Positions 27,150 to 38,249 are shown, numbered from the stretch's first letter. The stretch is DNA of 64,000 nt from Micrococcales bacterium 31B (GCA_022803075.1 JAFFTF010000003.1:133939-197938), one strand, 5' to 3'. The notes: generated by a model not told the origin, from the letters alone. Made by a program: numbers and translations.

Positions 27150-27150
27150 C

Positions 27151-27738
27151 CTAGACGTGGCTTCCGTCGAGGTCGGACAGGGCGTTTGCGATGCGATCAC
27201 CGACATCGTCAATGGAGCCCAGGCCGTCCACCTTGCGCAGCAGGCCTCGCTCGCTGAAGAGGTTCAGCAGTGGTGCCGTCTGCTCGGCGTAGACGTTCAT
27301 GCGGTGACGGATGACCTCTTCGGTATCGTCGGCGCGGCCCTGCTCTTGGGCGCGGGCGAGGAGTCGCGCGACGACCTCATCAACATCAGCGGTCAATTCA
27401 ATGACCGCGTCGAGGCTGTGGCCCTGCTCCGCGAGCAGCGCATCAAGCACCTCGACCTGGTTCACCGTACGCGGGTAACCATCGAGGAGAAATCCGTGTG
27501 CTGCGTCCGCTTGGTTCAGGCGATCCCGCACCATGCGATTGGTAACCTCATCGGGCACATATTCACCCTTGTCCATGAACGCCTTAGCCTCTAGGCCTAG
27601 CGGTGTGCCCTGCTTGACGTTCTCGCGAAAGATGTCGCCCGTCGACACGGCAGGAATGCCGAAACGAGCGGCAATGTTGGTGGACTGGGTGCCCTTCCCG
27701 GAACCGGGAGGGCCAACAATCAGGAGGCGTGCTGTCAC
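27151..27738 (-). CDS. adk: Adenylate kinase
   Basis: Adk interconverts ATP+AMP and 2 ADP. At 195 residues it is the short form without a zinc-binding LID, usual in actinobacteria. The P-loop [10 protein letters not shown] is at about 9-18, followed by [22 protein letters not shown] AMP-binding sequence ([10 protein letters not shown]) and the [11 protein letters not shown] motif. The GTG start at 27738 overlaps the secY stop (GTGA). Confidence 0.98.
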   Translation of the reverse strand: MTARLLIVGPPGSGKGTQSTNIAARFGIPAVSTGDIFRENVKQGTPLGLEAKAFMDKGEYVPDEVTNRMVRDRLNQADAAHGFLLDGYPRTVNQVEVLDALLAEQGHSLDAVIELTADVDEVVARLLARAQEQGRADDTEEVIRHRMNVYAEQTAPLLNLFSERGLLRKVDGLGSIDDVGDRIANALSDLDGSHV

Positions 27739-29027
27739 TTAAGGATCCCTTCATAGTGGCGCTGCTGCAGTTGAGCGTCGATCTGCTTAATGGTTTCTAG
27801 GCCTACACCAACCACAATAAGGATTGAAGTGCCGCCGAAGGGGAAGTTCTGCTGGGCCGAAATCATTGCCAAGGCCACCAACGGAATCACCGCAATAGCG
27901 CCAAGGTAGAGTGCGCCGGGTGTCAGCACACGATTCAAAACGTACTGCAGGTACTCGGCAGTGGCCCGCCCTGCTCGGATACCGGGGACGAAGCCACCGT
28001 GTTTCTTCATGTTGTCCGCGATCTCCTCTGGGTTGAAGGTGATCGACACATAGAAGAACGCGAAGAAGATGATCAGGAGAACGTAGAGCGCGATGTAAAC
28101 CGGGTGATCACCGCGCACGAAGTTCGCCTGAATCCACAGGGACCATTCAGAGGTGGGTGAGAACGTGGCTGCCAGTCCGGGGATCGCCAGCAACGAGGAC
28201 GCGAAGATCACCGGGATCACGCCGGCCATGTTGACCTTGATGGGGATGTAGGTTGACGAACCCCCCAGGAGACGACGGCCCACCATGCGCTTGGCGTACT
28301 GCACGGGCACGCGACGCTGGCTCTGCTCGACGAAAATGACGAGCACCATGACCGCAATGCCAATCAGCATGACGGCAATGAACGTGGCCCAGCCGCGCTC
28401 GGTGAGGATCGCGCCCAGCGACACGGGGAACTGTGCGGCGATCGACGTGAAGATCAAGAGTGACATGCCGTTTCCGACACCGCGCTCCGTGATCATTTCA
28501 CCCATCCACATCGTCAGCGCCGCTCCCGCGGTCATCGCAATGATGGTGAAGATGATGGGGGCAATGCCGTCACCCGGCATGACCTCGCTCGTGCAGCCGG
28601 GGAACAGTCGCCCGTCCTTGGCAAGGGTGACAAACGTCGACGCTTGCAGGATGGCCAGACCGATGGTGACGTAGCGAGTGTATTGATTGGTCTTGGTCTG
28701 GCCGGTCTGCCCCTCCTTGTGGAGGGCCTCGAAGCGCGGAGATATCACGCGCATGAGCTGCATGATGATGCTCGCCGTGATGTACGGCATGATGCCGAGG
28801 GCGAAGATGGAGAGTTGCAGCAACGCACCACCACTAAAGAGGTTGGCGATGCCGAGCAGTTCGTTCGTGCCCGTATTGCCCGAGATACATGCCTGCACGT
28901 TGGAGTAGCTTACTCCGGGTGAGGGGATCGCGGAGCCGATGCGGAACACGATCATGATGGTGATCGTGAAGAGCAACTTCTGCCGCAAATCTGGCGTACG
29001 AAATGCCCGTCCAAATGCGCCAAGCAT
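27735..29027 (-). CDS. secY: Protein translocase subunit SecY
   Basis: SecY is the channel of the Sec translocase. The 430-residue product has ten hydrophobic segments and the family signatures: [14 protein letters not shown] near the start, then the [11 protein letters not shown] region, and an [19 protein letters not shown] cytosolic loop (here [22 protein letters not shown]). The ATG at 29027 has AGGAGGA upstream, a strong site; a longer frame to 29099 is not supported. A terminator-like hairpin after rplO and a TATAAT box suggest that secY has its own promoter. Confidence 0.98.
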   Translation of the reverse strand: MLGAFGRAFRTPDLRQKLLFTITIMIVFRIGSAIPSPGVSYSNVQACISGNTGTNELLGIANLFSGGALLQLSIFALGIMPYITASIIMQLMRVISPRFEALHKEGQTGQTKTNQYTRYVTIGLAILQASTFVTLAKDGRLFPGCTSEVMPGDGIAPIIFTIIAMTAGAALTMWMGEMITERGVGNGMSLLIFTSIAAQFPVSLGAILTERGWATFIAVMLIGIAVMVLVIFVEQSQRRVPVQYAKRMVGRRLLGGSSTYIPIKVNMAGVIPVIFASSLLAIPGLAATFSPTSEWSLWIQANFVRGDHPVYIALYVLLIIFFAFFYVSITFNPEEIADNMKKHGGFVPGIRAGRATAEYLQYVLNRVLTPGALYLGAIAVIPLVALAMISAQQNFPFGGTSILIVVGVGLETIKQIDAQLQQRHYEGILK

Positions 29028-29101
29028 TTGTCCTCCTGTTGCGTCAACAGACGCGATAGACTTATGAGTGGGTAAGTGCCGCGCGGGCAACCCAAGCAAG
29101 A

Positions 29102-29107
29102 ATTATA
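29102..29107 (-). promoter_or_regulatory. Possible -10 box of a secY-adk-map promoter
   Basis: On the minus strand a perfect TATAAT sits at 29107-29102, about 75 bp before the secY start and downstream of the rplO hairpin. The -35 region is weak (CGCAAG at 17 bp spacing). This would let secY-adk-map be expressed apart from the spc operon. Confidence 0.5.
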
Positions 29108-29222
29108 TTCAAGCGCGCTAGTCGCTTGCGACCGACCGGCGCGGCTGCCAACGACCACCACCCCAACTGAAGCGTGTCACAGCGATCAAACGGCCGCCCC
29201 CAACGACTCTACAAATACAAAA

Positions 29223-29260
29223 GCGCTTCGGCTCCCTACATCTTAGAGAAGCCGAAGCGC
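29223..29260 (-). terminator. Terminator/attenuator after rplO
   Basis: GCGCTTCGGCT (29223-29233) pairs with AGCCGAAGCGC (29250-29260), a perfect 11-bp stem with a 16-nt loop 10 bp past the rplO stop. On the minus strand it is followed by TTTTGTATTTGT, a good T-rich tail. It separates the spc operon from secY. Confidence 0.8.
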
Positions 29261-29270
29261 CTTGTATAAC

Positions 29271-29744
29271 TCAGAGCTCGGTTACGGTACCGCCGGCAGC
29301 CTGAATTTTGCTGACGGCAGAAGCCGAGAACTTGTGAGCCTCGATGTTGAACTTCGAGGTGGCCTCACCCGTGCCCAGCACCTTCACCAAGCTGTTCTTG
29401 CGAACGGCGCCCTTGGCGACAAGTTCCTCAACGGTGACAGCGCCACCGGCGGGGAACAGTTCCGAGATCGTCGACAGGTTAACCACCTGGTACTCGACGC
29501 GGAACGGGTTCTTGAAGCCGCGCAGCTTCGGCAGACGCATGTGAAGGGGCATTTGGCCACCCTCGAAGCGTGCCGGAACCTGGTAGCGAGCCTTCGTACC
29601 CTTGGTACCGCGACCCGCGGTCTTGCCCTTTGAACCTTCACCGCGGCCAACGCGGGTCTTGTCCTTCTTGGCACCCGGCGCGGGGCGCAGGTGGTGCGCC
29701 TTAAGCAGCACGACCTTCTCAGTCGTTTCGTTATTGCTTGCCAT
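29271..29744 (-). CDS. rplO: 50S ribosomal protein L15
   Basis: L15 is a 50S assembly protein. The 157-residue product has an N-terminal [23 protein letters not shown] stretch (LRPAPGAKK plus [15 protein letters not shown]), [15 protein letters not shown], and the C-terminal [13 protein letters not shown]. It follows rpmD by 2 nt and ends at a strong hairpin. Confidence 0.97.
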   Translation of the reverse strand: MASNNETTEKVVLLKAHHLRPAPGAKKDKTRVGRGEGSKGKTAGRGTKGTKARYQVPARFEGGQMPLHMRLPKLRGFKNPFRVEYQVVNLSTISELFPAGGAVTVEELVAKGAVRKNSLVKVLGTGEATSKFNIEAHKFSASAVSKIQAAGGTVTEL

Positions 29745-29746
29745 GA

Positions 29747-29929
29747 TTAATCGACCTCCTCGACCTTGACAAGGTGGGACACCGTGCGAATCATGCCAAC
29801 GAACTCAGGGCGATCTTCCTTGACGACAGAGTGGCCGATGCGCTTCAAGCCGAGGCTGCGAAGCGTATCGCGCTGGTTCTGCTTACCGCCAATGCCAGAG
29901 CGCACCTGGGTAACCTTCAAGTTAGCCAT
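29747..29929 (-). CDS. rpmD: 50S ribosomal protein L30
   Basis: The 60-residue product is a standard short L30: [20 protein letters not shown] followed by [14 protein letters not shown] and HLVKVEEVD. Its ATG overlaps the rpsE stop (TAATG), so the two are coupled. Confidence 0.97.
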   Translation of the reverse strand: MANLKVTQVRSGIGGKQNQRDTLRSLGLKRIGHSVVKEDRPEFVGMIRTVSHLVKVEEVD

Positions 29930-30597
29930 TATGCACCTGCCTTCTCAGGCGCCTTCGCTGCAGCGGCACGCAGAAGAGCGGCGGGAGCCACATCTTCAAC
30001 GAACTTGCCACGGCGAGCAGCAACCTGCTCAGGACGCTCGAGGCCACGCAGGGCCTCAACCGTTGCGTGAACAATGTTGATGGCGTTGGACGATCCCAGC
30101 GACTTGCTCAGCACGTCATGGACGCCTGCGCACTCGAGCACTGCACGCACGGGACCACCGGCGATAACGCCGGTACCCGGGGAGGCAGGCTTGAGCAATA
30201 CGACGCCGGCTGCCTTCTCGCCCTGAACGGGGTGAGGCAGGGTGCCCTGGACGCGAGGAACGCGGAAGAAGTTCTTCTTCGCCTCTTCGACGCCCTTAGC
30301 GATTGCTGCGGGAACTTCCTTGGCCTTGCCGTAACCAACGCCGACGGTACCGTCGCCATCGCCTACCACTACCAGGGCGGTGAAGCTGAAGCGACGACCA
30401 CCCTTTACGACCTTTGCGACACGGTTGATGGTCACAACACGCTCAACGAACGCCGACTTTTCAGCGGCCTCGTTGCGTCCACCACGGCTGTCGCGGTCGC
30501 GACGACCACCCGAACGCTCATTGCTGCGTTCCGAGTTGCGGTCACCGCCGTTTGCGGCGCCCGTAGCGGGGCCGCCCTTACGCTGCGATGCAGCCAT
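29929..30597 (-). CDS. rpsE: 30S ribosomal protein S5
   Basis: S5 lines the mRNA entry site. The 222-residue form has an N-terminal Arg/Gly/Asp-rich extension of about 45 residues, as in other actinobacteria, followed by [35 protein letters not shown], and the double-stranded RNA-binding and C-terminal domains ([18 protein letters not shown]). I chose ATG 30597, preceded by AGAGGA; the longer frame to 30873 overlaps rplR and is not real. Confidence 0.97.
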   Translation of the reverse strand: MAASQRKGGPATGAANGGDRNSERSNERSGGRRDRDSRGGRNEAAEKSAFVERVVTINRVAKVVKGGRRFSFTALVVVGDGDGTVGVGYGKAKEVPAAIAKGVEEAKKNFFRVPRVQGTLPHPVQGEKAAGVVLLKPASPGTGVIAGGPVRAVLECAGVHDVLSKSLGSSNAINIVHATVEALRGLERPEQVAARRGKFVEDVAPAALLRAAAAKAPEKAGA

Positions 30598-30640
30598 GCT
30601 CAGATCCTCTTCTTTCGTGCGTTCACGTTCATACCGCCGA

Positions 30641-31024
30641 TCACAGGGCCAAGCCTGCTTCGCGGGCGCCGTCAGCGACGGCGGCCACGCGACCGTGGTA
30701 CTTGTTTCCGCCACGGTCGAAGACGACAGCCTCGACGCCCGCGGCCTTCGCGCGGCTGGCGACGAGTTCGCCAACCTTGCGAGCCTTGGCGGTCTTGTCG
30801 GACGCGCTGTCCGCACGGAGATCCGCTTCCATCGTCGACGCGTAAGCAAGAGTCTTGCCGAGCGCGTCATCAACGATCTGGACGAATACGTGGCGCGAGG
30901 AGCGCGTAACTACCAGGCGGGGACGAGCGGCCGTACCAACGACGCGCTTGCGCACGCGCAGGTGGCGGCGACCACGCGCCGCAACGCGGCCCGTGCCCTT
31001 AACGTTCTTCTCTGCGAAGCCCAT
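30641..31024 (-). CDS. rplR: 50S ribosomal protein L18
   Basis: L18 binds 5S rRNA in the central protuberance. The 127-residue product shows [20 protein letters not shown], the [11 protein letters not shown] strand, and the typical [25 protein letters not shown] end. It lies 3 nt after rplF. Confidence 0.97.
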   Translation of the reverse strand: MGFAEKNVKGTGRVAARGRRHLRVRKRVVGTAARPRLVVTRSSRHVFVQIVDDALGKTLAYASTMEADLRADSASDKTAKARKVGELVASRAKAAGVEAVVFDRGGNKYHGRVAAVADGAREAGLAL

Positions 31025-31027
31025 TGT

Positions 31028-31564
31028 TTACTTACCCGTCTTTCCGGCCTTGCGGCGAACATTTTCGCCGGCGTAGCGGACACCCTTGCCCTTGTAAGGC
31101 TCGGGCTTGCGAATCTTGCGAATGTTGGCAGCGACCTCGCCGACCTGCTGCTTGTCGATACCGGTCACCGAAAACTTGGTGGGCGATTCGACGGCAAACG
31201 TGATACCCGCGGGGGCCTTCACGGTGACGGGGTGCGAGAAGCCAAGCGCGAACTCGAGGTCCGTACCCTTGGCGGCCACGCGGTAACCCGTGCCAACAAT
31301 TTCGAGCTTCTTTTCATAGCCATCGGTGACACCCTGAACCAGGTTGCTGATCAGGCTGCGCGTCAGACCGTGCAACGAGCGCGACAGACGCTCATCGTCA
31401 ACACGGCTGACTACGATGGTGTTTTCTTCCTTGACCACAGAAATCTGTGCCGGAACAACGTGCTGCAGTTCACCCTTGGGGCCCTTTACCTTGACGGCAT
31501 TGCCATCGAGGGTGACCTCAACGTTTGCGGGGACTGGAATCGGCAGACGGCCAATACGTGACAT
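31028..31564 (-). CDS. rplF: 50S ribosomal protein L6
   Basis: L6 sits near the GTPase-associated centre. The 178-residue product starts [20 protein letters not shown] and contains the [14 protein letters not shown] [13 protein letters not shown] segment and the conserved C-terminal [18 protein letters not shown] end. It is 18 nt downstream of rpsH. Confidence 0.97.
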   Translation of the reverse strand: MSRIGRLPIPVPANVEVTLDGNAVKVKGPKGELQHVVPAQISVVKEENTIVVSRVDDERLSRSLHGLTRSLISNLVQGVTDGYEKKLEIVGTGYRVAAKGTDLEFALGFSHPVTVKAPAGITFAVESPTKFSVTGIDKQQVGEVAANIRKIRKPEPYKGKGVRYAGENVRRKAGKTGK

Positions 31565-31581
31565 AGTCTTTCTCCTTCCAG

Positions 31582-31980
31582 TTACCAGACGTAGGCGAGG
31601 ACTTCCCCACCCACACCCTTCTTCGCAGCCTGCTTGTCCGTGAGGAGACCCGACGACGTCGACAGAATTGCGACGCCGAGGCCACCGAGCACGCGGGGCA
31701 GCTTAGTGGACTTTGCGTAGACACGCAGACCGGGCTTCGACACACGGCGGACGCCGGCAATCGAACGCTCACGGTTGGGGCCGAACTTGAGGTTCAGCGT
31801 CAAGGTCTTGCCCACGCGTGCATCTTCGACGCTCCAGCCAGCGATGTAGCCTTCAGCTTCGAGGATCTCAGCGATGTGGGACTTCAACTTTGAAAACGGC
31901 ATCGACACGGTTTCGTGATGAGCCGAGTTTGCATTGCGGAGGCGCGTAAGCATGTCCGCAATAGGGTCAGTCATTGTCAT
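31582..31980 (-). CDS. rpsH: 30S ribosomal protein S8
   Basis: S8 binds the central domain of 16S rRNA and can repress spc-type operons in E. coli. The 132-residue product starts [20 protein letters not shown] and ends [11 protein letters not shown], with the RNA-binding motif [13 protein letters not shown]. Two ATG codons lie six nt apart; the first (31980) is better spaced from GAGGAAGGG. Confidence 0.97.
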   Translation of the reverse strand: MTMTDPIADMLTRLRNANSAHHETVSMPFSKLKSHIAEILEAEGYIAGWSVEDARVGKTLTLNLKFGPNRERSIAGVRRVSKPGLRVYAKSTKLPRVLGGLGVAILSTSSGLLTDKQAAKKGVGGEVLAYVW

Positions 31981-32042
31981 TGGGCTATTGCCCTTCCTCG
32001 CCCTGGTTTCTAACCTGTGCGGTCAGACCTGTGGCGTCGTTG

Positions 32043-32228
32043 TTACCAGCTGCTCTTCGTCACGCCCGGGAGTTCGCCACGGTGGGCCATCTCGCGCAGG
32101 CAGACTCGGCACAGACCGAACTTACGGTAAACCGAGTGCGGGCGACCGCACTTCTGGCACCGGGTGTAGGCACGAACGGCAAACTTAGGCTTGCGCTCGG
32201 ACTTCTTAATCAAAGCGGTTTTCGCCAC
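32043..32228 (-). CDS. rpsN: 30S ribosomal protein S14, zinc-binding type Z
   Basis: The 61-residue short S14 carries a Cys4 zinc finger: Cys24 and Cys27 in RCQKCGRPH, Cys40 and Cys43 in LCRVCLREM. This is the type Z form (also called rpsZ), typical of Gram-positives. It is 2 nt from rplE. Confidence 0.97.
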   Translation of the reverse strand: MAKTALIKKSERKPKFAVRAYTRCQKCGRPHSVYRKFGLCRVCLREMAHRGELPGVTKSSW

Positions 32229-32230
32229 GG

Positions 32231-32800
32231 TCAGTTCTCCTTGAATGGGAAGCCGAGCTGACGCAGCAGCGCACGGCCTTCATCATCGTTAGTCGCGGTG
32301 GTGACCACGGTGATGTCCATGCCACGAACGCGGTCGATCTTGTCCTGATCAATCTCGTGGAACATGACCTGCTCCGTGAGACCGAAGGTGTAGTTACCGC
32401 GGCCGTCGAACTGCTTCGGGCTCAGACCACGGAAATCGCGGATGCGGGGCAGCGCGAGCGCCAGCAGGCGATCGAGGAACTCCCACATGCGGTCGCCGCG
32501 CAGCGTGACGTGGCAGCCAATCGGCATGCCTTCACGCAACTTGAACTGAGCAATGGACTTACGTGCCTTGGTTACCAGCGGCTTCTGACCCGTGATCGCC
32601 GTGAGGTCGCGGATCGCGCCTTCGATGATCTTGGAATCTTTGGCAGCTTCGCCGACGCCCATGTTGACCACGATCTTGGTGAGACCGGGTACCAGCATGA
32701 CGTTCTCGTACTTGAATTCGCTCTGCATGGCAGCAACGATTTCCTCGCGGTACTTCGTCTTCAGGCGAGGGACTACTGCATTGACAGTCATCTCAGTCAT
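32231..32800 (-). CDS. rplE: 50S ribosomal protein L5
   Basis: L5 binds 5S rRNA and touches the P-site tRNA. The 189-residue product shows [21 protein letters not shown] in part ([13 protein letters not shown]), [21 protein letters not shown], and [20 protein letters not shown] near the end. The ATG overlaps the rplX stop (TAATG). Confidence 0.97.
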   Translation of the reverse strand: MTEMTVNAVVPRLKTKYREEIVAAMQSEFKYENVMLVPGLTKIVVNMGVGEAAKDSKIIEGAIRDLTAITGQKPLVTKARKSIAQFKLREGMPIGCHVTLRGDRMWEFLDRLLALALPRIRDFRGLSPKQFDGRGNYTFGLTEQVMFHEIDQDKIDRVRGMDITVVTTATNDDEGRALLRQLGFPFKEN

Positions 32801-33153
32801 TAGATGTCCTTCCCTGAACGCTTCGAGTAGCGGATGCGTACGGCGCGCATGCGACCGCCACGTTCCTGCTCGTCGACGCGGTAGCCAACGCGAGTGGGCT
32901 TCTTCGTCTCCGGATCTACCAACTGCACATTCGAGATGTGGATGGGGGCCTCGACGTGTTCGATGCCACCGGGACCGGCCGGCGTGGCCTTGCGGTGACG
33001 CGTCACGCGGCGCACGCCCTCGACGAGCACTCGGTTCGTCTCGGGGTACACGGCGAGGACCTTGCCCTGCTTACCGCGGTCGCCGCCCTTTTCGGGACGA
33101 CCACCGGTGATGACCTGTACGAGGTCACCCTTCTTGATCTTCAACTTAGCCAT
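32800..33153 (-). CDS. rplX: 50S ribosomal protein L24
   Basis: L24 is an assembly initiator of the 50S subunit. The 117-residue product starts [17 protein letters not shown] (KOW motif) and continues [20 protein letters not shown], then [20 protein letters not shown]. It is 4 nt from rplN. Confidence 0.97.
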   Translation of the reverse strand: MAKLKIKKGDLVQVITGGRPEKGGDRGKQGKVLAVYPETNRVLVEGVRRVTRHRKATPAGPGGIEHVEAPIHISNVQLVDPETKKPTRVGYRVDEQERGGRMRAVRIRYSKRSGKDI

Positions 33154-33157
33154 AGGA

Positions 33158-33526
33158 CTAGATCACCTCCGGTGCCAGCGAAATGATCTTCATGAAGCGC
33201 TTATCGCGCAGTTCACGGCCCACGGGGCCAAAGATACGCGTCCCACGGGGCTCGCCATCATTCTTCAGAATGACGGCAGCGTTCTCGTCGAAACGGATGT
33301 AGGAACCATCGGGACGACGACGCTCTTTGGTCGTGCGTACCACTACGGCCTTAACAACATCGCCCTTCTTGACGTTGCCACCGGGGATAGCGTCCTTTAC
33401 GGTCGCCACGATGACATCGCCAATGCTGGCGTAACGTCGACTCGAGCCACCGAGAACACGGATGCACAAGATTTGCTTGGCACCCGTGTTATCGGCAACC
33501 TTGAGTCGCGATTCTTGCTGAATCAC
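33158..33526 (-). CDS. rplN: 50S ribosomal protein L14
   Basis: L14 forms a bridge to the 30S subunit. The 122-residue product starts [20 protein letters not shown] and contains the signature [21 protein letters not shown] and [20 protein letters not shown]. It opens the second half of this operon after rpsQ. Confidence 0.98.
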   Translation of the reverse strand: MIQQESRLKVADNTGAKQILCIRVLGGSSRRYASIGDVIVATVKDAIPGGNVKKGDVVKAVVVRTTKERRRPDGSYIRFDENAAVILKNDGEPRGTRIFGPVGRELRDKRFMKIISLAPEVI

Positions 33527-33618
33527 TAAAATAACTCCTGTCGTCGCGCGGGTTCTCTTTCGAGCCTTGCGGAACGGATGGGAACGGATTGCTGACCTCC
33601 ACCAGGAGGTCGTGCGGA

Positions 33619-33924
33619 TTACTTGGCCTTTTCGAGGATTTCGACCACACGCCAGCGCTTGGACGCCGAGAGCGGACGGGTTTCCATGATCAGGACGAGA
33701 TCACCCACACCTGCGGTGTTCTCTTCGTCATGTGCCTTCACCTTCGAGGTGCGGCGGATGACCTTACCGTAGAGCGCGTGCTTGACGCGGTCTTCAACAG
33801 ATACGACTACGGTCTTATCCATTTTGTCAGAAACGACGTATCCACGACGAGTCTTACGGTAAGGACGCTGTGTGGCAGCTGCCTCAGTTTGAGCCTGAGG
33901 AGCGTTTTCGGTGCTGTTGCTCAT
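33619..33924 (-). CDS. rpsQ: 30S ribosomal protein S17
   Basis: S17 is a 16S rRNA-binding OB-fold protein of 101 residues here. The N-terminal 25 residues are an Ala/Gln/Thr-rich extension, followed by [20 protein letters not shown] and the end [14 protein letters not shown] chose ATG 33924; a GTG at 33945 overlapping the rpmC stop (GTGA) would add seven residues and is also plausible. Confidence 0.95.
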   Translation of the reverse strand: MSNSTENAPQAQTEAAATQRPYRKTRRGYVVSDKMDKTVVVSVEDRVKHALYGKVIRRTSKVKAHDEENTAGVGDLVLIMETRPLSASKRWRVVEILEKAK

Positions 33925-33941
33925 CTTCTCTTCTATTCCGA

Positions 33942-34175
33942 TCACTTCGCGGTGGGCTCGGTACGCATACCGAGTTCACGCTCGCGGATGAACGTCTTGA
34001 TGCGAGCGATGTCGCGACGCACCGCCTTGATTCGACCATGGGTCTCGAGCTGGCCAGTGGCCGACTGGAAACGCAAGTTGAAGAGTTCCTCCTTGGCCTT
34101 GGCCAATTCGGAGACGAGACGCTCGTTGTCGAACTTGTCCAGCTCGGCAGGTGCGAGTTCCTTAGTTCCGATCAT
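33942..34175 (-). CDS. rpmC: 50S ribosomal protein L29
   Basis: L29 is a small helical protein near the tunnel exit. The 77-residue product shows [20 protein letters not shown] and [15 protein letters not shown]. Its ATG overlaps the rplP stop (TAATG). Confidence 0.97.
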   Translation of the reverse strand: MIGTKELAPAELDKFDNERLVSELAKAKEELFNLRFQSATGQLETHGRIKAVRRDIARIKTFIRERELGMRTEPTAK

Positions 34176-34594
34176 TAGACGTCACCACCCTCACGTACCA
34201 GGAAGCGGCACTTCATGGGGAGCTTGTGGATGGCGCGGCGCATTGCTTCGCGTGCCACAGGCTCCGAGACGCCCGAGAGTTCAAACATGACTCGGCCGGG
34301 CTTAACGTTGGCGACCCACCACTCGGGCGAACCCTTGCCCGAACCCATGCGGGTTTCGGCAGGCTTCTTCGTGAGCGGACGATCGGGATAGATGTTGATC
34401 CACACCTTGCCGCCGCGCTTGATGTGGCGCGTCATGGCAATACGAGCGGATTCGATCTGACGGTTCGTGACGTAGGCGGGCTCGAGGGCCTGGATGCCGT
34501 ATTCGCCGAACGCGATTTCGGTGCCACCCTTTGCATTGCCGCTACGGCCGGGGTGGTGCTGCTTACGGTGCTTAACCCGTCGAGGGATCAGCAT
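34175..34594 (-). CDS. rplP: 50S ribosomal protein L16
   Basis: L16 lies next to the peptidyl-transferase centre. The 139-residue product shows [37 protein letters not shown] and the [15 protein letters not shown] end. It is 3 nt downstream of rpsC. Confidence 0.98.
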   Translation of the reverse strand: MLIPRRVKHRKQHHPGRSGNAKGGTEIAFGEYGIQALEPAYVTNRQIESARIAMTRHIKRGGKVWINIYPDRPLTKKPAETRMGSGKGSPEWWVANVKPGRVMFELSGVSEPVAREAMRRAIHKLPMKCRFLVREGGDV

Positions 34595-34597
34595 GTC

Positions 34598-35422
34598 TTA
34601 GGACTCCGTTCCGGATTCAGCGGGGGCTTCCGAGGGAGCGGGGGCAGCGGCTTCTGCTGCTGCGGGCGCTTCGGTTGCCTGTGCTGACGATCCACGTTCG
34701 GTACGACGGCCACGGGGACGCTCTGCACGGCCACCACGGGGCGCGCGAGGCGCCTGTGCTGCCTGCTCACGGGCCAGTTCCTTGGCCGTGATGTCACCCT
34801 TGTAAATCCAGACCTTCACGCCGATACGGCCGAAGGTGGTGTGGGCCTCATAGAAGCCGTAATCGATGTTCGCGCGAAGGGTGTGCAGGGGCACACGACC
34901 TTCACGGTAGAACTCGCTACGGCTCATTTCGGCGCCGCCAAGGCGGCCCGAGCACTGCACACGGATGCCCTTGGCACCCGCGCGGAGGGCCGACTGCATA
35001 CCCTTGCGCATCGCACGGCGGAACGAGACACGGCTCGCCAACTGCTCTGCAATGCCCTGGGCGACCAACTGCGAATCCATTTCGGGGTTCTTGACCTCGA
35101 GGATGTTCAGTTGGATCTGCTTACCGGTGAGCTTCTCCAGCGCACCGCGGAGGCGTTCAGCCTCGGCGCCGCGGCGGCCGATGACGATACCCGGGCGTGC
35201 CGTGTGGAGATCCACGCGGACACGATCGCGGGTGCGCTCGATTTCGACCTTGGAGATGCCCGCGCGCTCGAGTCCGTTCGACATCAACTTGCGGATCTCA
35301 ACGTCTTCGCGAACGTAGTCGCGGTAACGCTGTCCCTGCTTCGTGCTGTCTGCGAACCAGCGGGTGTTGTGTTCGGTGGTGATACCGAGACGGAAACCGT
35401 GTGGATTAACCTTCTGTCCCAC
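34598..35422 (-). CDS. rpsC: 30S ribosomal protein S3
   Basis: S3 is a KH-domain protein at the mRNA entry. The 274-residue product shows [20 protein letters not shown], the KH motif [14 protein letters not shown], and [20 protein letters not shown]. The last 65 residues are an Arg/Ala/Pro/Glu-rich tail, common in actinobacteria. The GTG start overlaps the rplV stop (TAGTG). Confidence 0.97.
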   Translation of the reverse strand: MGQKVNPHGFRLGITTEHNTRWFADSTKQGQRYRDYVREDVEIRKLMSNGLERAGISKVEIERTRDRVRVDLHTARPGIVIGRRGAEAERLRGALEKLTGKQIQLNILEVKNPEMDSQLVAQGIAEQLASRVSFRRAMRKGMQSALRAGAKGIRVQCSGRLGGAEMSRSEFYREGRVPLHTLRANIDYGFYEAHTTFGRIGVKVWIYKGDITAKELAREQAAQAPRAPRGGRAERPRGRRTERGSSAQATEAPAAAEAAAPAPSEAPAESGTES

Positions 35423-35790
35423 TAGCGGGCCCCTTCCTTCTTCTCCACCGGAGCAACAACCACGGTGATGTGGCTGGTGCGCTTGTTAATACGGCCTGCG
35501 CGACCCTGAGCTCGCGGTCGGAACCGCTTCATCGTGGGGCCCTCATCTACAAATGCCGTCTTGACGACGAGCTCGCGCTCGTCGAACTTAACGCTTTCCT
35601 TATCCGCCTTCACGCGGGCGTTTGCGATTGCCGATTCGACAACCTTGAGCAGCGGAGTGCTGACTGCCTGCGGCGCAAAGCGCAACATAGCAACAGCATC
35701 CAACGCCTGCTTGCCACGGATAAGGTCCACGACGCGTCGGGCCTTTTGGGGCGTGACACGGAGATACCGTACCTGCGCCTTGGCTTCCAT
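35422..35790 (-). CDS. rplV: 50S ribosomal protein L22
   Basis: L22 lines the exit tunnel. The 122-residue product shows [20 protein letters not shown], then [20 protein letters not shown] near the end. It follows rpsS by 42 bp. Confidence 0.97.
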   Translation of the reverse strand: MEAKAQVRYLRVTPQKARRVVDLIRGKQALDAVAMLRFAPQAVSTPLLKVVESAIANARVKADKESVKFDERELVVKTAFVDEGPTMKRFRPRAQGRAGRINKRTSHITVVVAPVEKKEGAR

Positions 35791-35832
35791 CGCTGTCCTG
35801 CCTTCTCTATCTAAGCCGTAGGGGCCGCCGCG

Positions 35833-36114
35833 TTAGCGACGACGCCCCTTACGGTCGTCTTTTTCGTGGCCGCGGAACGTCCGCGTTGGGCTAAATTCGC
35901 CGAGCTTGTGGCCAACCATGGATTCCGTGACGAACACGGGAATGTGCTTGTTGCCGTTGTGCACTGCGAAAGTGTGACCCAGGAAGTCCGGCGTGATAAC
36001 CGAACGACGTGACCAGGTCTTGATTACGTTCTTGGTACCCGCTTCGTTTTGCGTGTCCACCTTCTTCTGAAGGTGGTCGTCAATGAAGGGACCCTTCTTG
36101 AGGCTACGTGGCAT
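35833..36114 (-). CDS. rpsS: 30S ribosomal protein S19
   Basis: S19 is in the 30S head near the A site. The 93-residue product shows [39 protein letters not shown] and [19 protein letters not shown]. It lies 11 bp after rplB. Confidence 0.98.
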   Translation of the reverse strand: MPRSLKKGPFIDDHLQKKVDTQNEAGTKNVIKTWSRRSVITPDFLGHTFAVHNGNKHIPVFVTESMVGHKLGEFSPTRTFRGHEKDDRKGRRR

Positions 36115-36125
36115 CGTCTGCTCCT

Positions 36126-36962
36126 CTAGCGCTTCTTGCCGGTGCGGCGACGACGGACAATGAGCTTGTCGCTCGCCTTGTTGGGGCGACGGGTGCGTCC
36201 CTCAGGCTGGCCCCAGGGGCTAACCGGGTGGCGACCGCCGGAGGTCTTACCCTCACCACCACCGTGCGGGTGGTCGATCGGGTTCATGGCCACACCACGG
36301 ACGGTCGGGCGGCGGCCCTTCCAGCGCATGCGGCCGGCCTTACCCCAGTTGATGTTGGACTGCTCGGCGTTGCCGACCTCGCCGACCGTTGCGCGGCAGC
36401 GCACGTCGACGTTGCGGATTTCGCCGGACGGCATACGCAACTGAGCGTAGGGGCCATCCTTAGCAACCAACTGCACCGAGGTACCCGCCGAACGGGCGAT
36501 CTTGGCGCCGCCGAGGGGACGCAGTTCGATGTTGTGAACCACGGTACCTACGGGGATGTTGCGCAGCGGCAAGTTGTTGCCGGGCTTGATGTCGGCCGCG
36601 GGGCCGTTCTCAACCCAGTCGCCTTGCTGCAACTTGTTGGGGCAGATGATGTAGCGCTTCTCGCCGTCTTCGTAGTGAAGCAGGGCGATGCGAGCGGTAC
36701 GGTTGGGGTCGTACTCGATGTGAGCGACCTTGGCGCGTACGCCGTCCTTGTCTGTGCGACGGAAGTCGATCAGACGGTAAGCGCGCTTGTGGCCACCACC
36801 ACGGTGACGCGTCGTGACGCGACCCGTGTTGTTGCGACCACCGGACTTGGTGAGCGGTCGGACCAGTGACTTCTCCGGTACCGAGCGCGTGATTTCGACA
36901 AAGTCAGCTACGGACGAGCCACGACGGCCCGGGGTAGTTGGCTTGTACTTACGGATTCCCAT
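36126..36962 (-). CDS. rplB: 50S ribosomal protein L2
   Basis: L2 is needed for subunit association and peptidyl-transferase activity. The 278-residue product shows the central [20 protein letters not shown], the [18 protein letters not shown] motif with the key histidine, and the [18 protein letters not shown] end. It follows rplW by 41 bp. Confidence 0.98.
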   Translation of the reverse strand: MGIRKYKPTTPGRRGSSVADFVEITRSVPEKSLVRPLTKSGGRNNTGRVTTRHRGGGHKRAYRLIDFRRTDKDGVRAKVAHIEYDPNRTARIALLHYEDGEKRYIICPNKLQQGDWVENGPAADIKPGNNLPLRNIPVGTVVHNIELRPLGGAKIARSAGTSVQLVAKDGPYAQLRMPSGEIRNVDVRCRATVGEVGNAEQSNINWGKAGRMRWKGRRPTVRGVAMNPIDHPHGGGEGKTSGGRHPVSPWGQPEGRTRRPNKASDKLIVRRRRTGKKR

Positions 36963-37003
36963 GGGGGTTAGTCCTCGATCAGTCTCGTATCAAAGCCTCG
37001 GCC

Positions 37004-37300
37004 TTAGGCGGCCGAGCCTCCGAAGATGTCAATGGAACCTTCGGACAGCGTGACGATGGCACGCTTTTCGTCCTTGCGCTTACCCAGGCCGAAGCGAGTG
37101 CGGCGCACTTTGCCCTGACGGTTCAGGGTGTTGACGCGAGCGACCTTGACCGAGAAGATCTGCTCAATGGCGATCTTGATTTCGGTCTTGTTGGCGGCGG
37201 GGTCAACCTCGAACGTGTACTTGCCCTGGTCGAGGAGCGTGTAGCTCTTTTCCGACACGATGGGGCGCAACACGATGTCGCGGGGGTTCTTGGTGCTCAC
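37004..37300 (-). CDS. rplW: 50S ribosomal protein L23
   Basis: L23 sits at the tunnel exit and docks trigger factor and SRP. The 98-residue product shows [40 protein letters not shown] and the [16 protein letters not shown] end. Its GTG start overlaps the rplD stop by 4 bp (GTGA). Confidence 0.97.
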   Translation of the reverse strand: MSTKNPRDIVLRPIVSEKSYTLLDQGKYTFEVDPAANKTEIKIAIEQIFSVKVARVNTLNRQGKVRRTRFGLGKRKDEKRAIVTLSEGSIDIFGGSAA

Positions 37301-38244
37301 TTGGAGGCCTCCTTGCTTTCAGCAGCCTTCGCGCCGGGAGCAACGAAACCTGCGGCAACTGCTGCCTCTTCCGTGCGGAACCACACCTCTGCCACGGTCG
37401 ATTCGTACCAGCGCGACGACGTCGTGTGGTACTTCTGCGACTGTGCGTTGCCCTTGATGGTGAAACCATCGGGAGCCGAACCGTCCGCGAGGGGCGCTGC
37501 CGAGTCAGGACCGTAAGGGCCCTCTTCAGCGGCGGCAGCGGGGGCCGTAGGGGCAACTGCAGCGGGTGCGCTCACAGCGGCGACGGGCTCGGACGCGGCG
37601 CGACGCTCGGGAGCGCCAGCCACGACGAACTCGAGCGCGGCCTTCGAGAAGACCACGTCGTCCGACGTCACTACGTCGTACGCGTTCAACTGATCGGCGA
37701 ACAGCACGTGCGCGAACGAAATGTTGCGGGTGCTGAGCGCTGCGATTTCCTCAGTGCGGTCAATGACCAGGAGGAACTTTTCGCGATCAGTCAGATTGCG
37801 AAGCGTGGCGACAGCCGACTTCGTGGAGGGCTTGTCACCGAGGACGAACTCGGTCACGACGTGAACGCGACCAGCGCGCGCACGATCGGAGAGCACGCCA
37901 CGGATGGCAGCTGCGATCATCTTCTTGGGAGTACGCTGCGAGTAGTCGCGGGGAACGGGACCGTGAACGGTGCCGCCGCCTGCGTACTGAGGTGCACGGG
38001 TCGAGCCCTGGCGAGCGTTACCGGTGCCCTTTTGCTTGTAAGGCTTCTTGCCGCCACCGCGGACCTCGGCGCGCGTCTTGGCCTTGTGCGTGCCCTGACG
38101 TGCAGCCGCGAGCTGGGCGACAACTACCTGGTGAATCAGTGGAACATTGGTCTGCACGTCGAACACGGTCGCGGGCAGTTCGGCCGAACCGGCCTTCTTG
38201 CCTGCGGTGTCCAGCACGTCAACCGTCAAAGTTGCGGAAGTCAT
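37297..38244 (-). CDS. rplD: 50S ribosomal protein L4 with C-terminal extension
   Basis: L4 reaches the exit tunnel with an extended loop. Residues 1-210 are the usual L4 core: [40 protein letters not shown], and [17 protein letters not shown]. After an Ala/Pro/Val linker comes a 59-residue tail (about 242-300; [20 protein letters not shown] ... [16 protein letters not shown]) that matches the tail of L17 in this window at 43 of 59 positions by my count. The protein (315 residues) is therefore about 100 residues longer than E. coli L4. It sits between rplC and rplW in the S10 operon. Confidence 0.97.
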   Translation of the reverse strand: MTSATLTVDVLDTAGKKAGSAELPATVFDVQTNVPLIHQVVVAQLAAARQGTHKAKTRAEVRGGGKKPYKQKGTGNARQGSTRAPQYAGGGTVHGPVPRDYSQRTPKKMIAAAIRGVLSDRARAGRVHVVTEFVLGDKPSTKSAVATLRNLTDREKFLLVIDRTEEIAALSTRNISFAHVLFADQLNAYDVVTSDDVVFSKAALEFVVAGAPERRAASEPVAAVSAPAAVAPTAPAAAAEEGPYGPDSAAPLADGSAPDGFTIKGNAQSQKYHTTSSRWYESTVAEVWFRTEEAAVAAGFVAPGAKAAESKEASK

Positions 38245-38249
38245 GAAAC

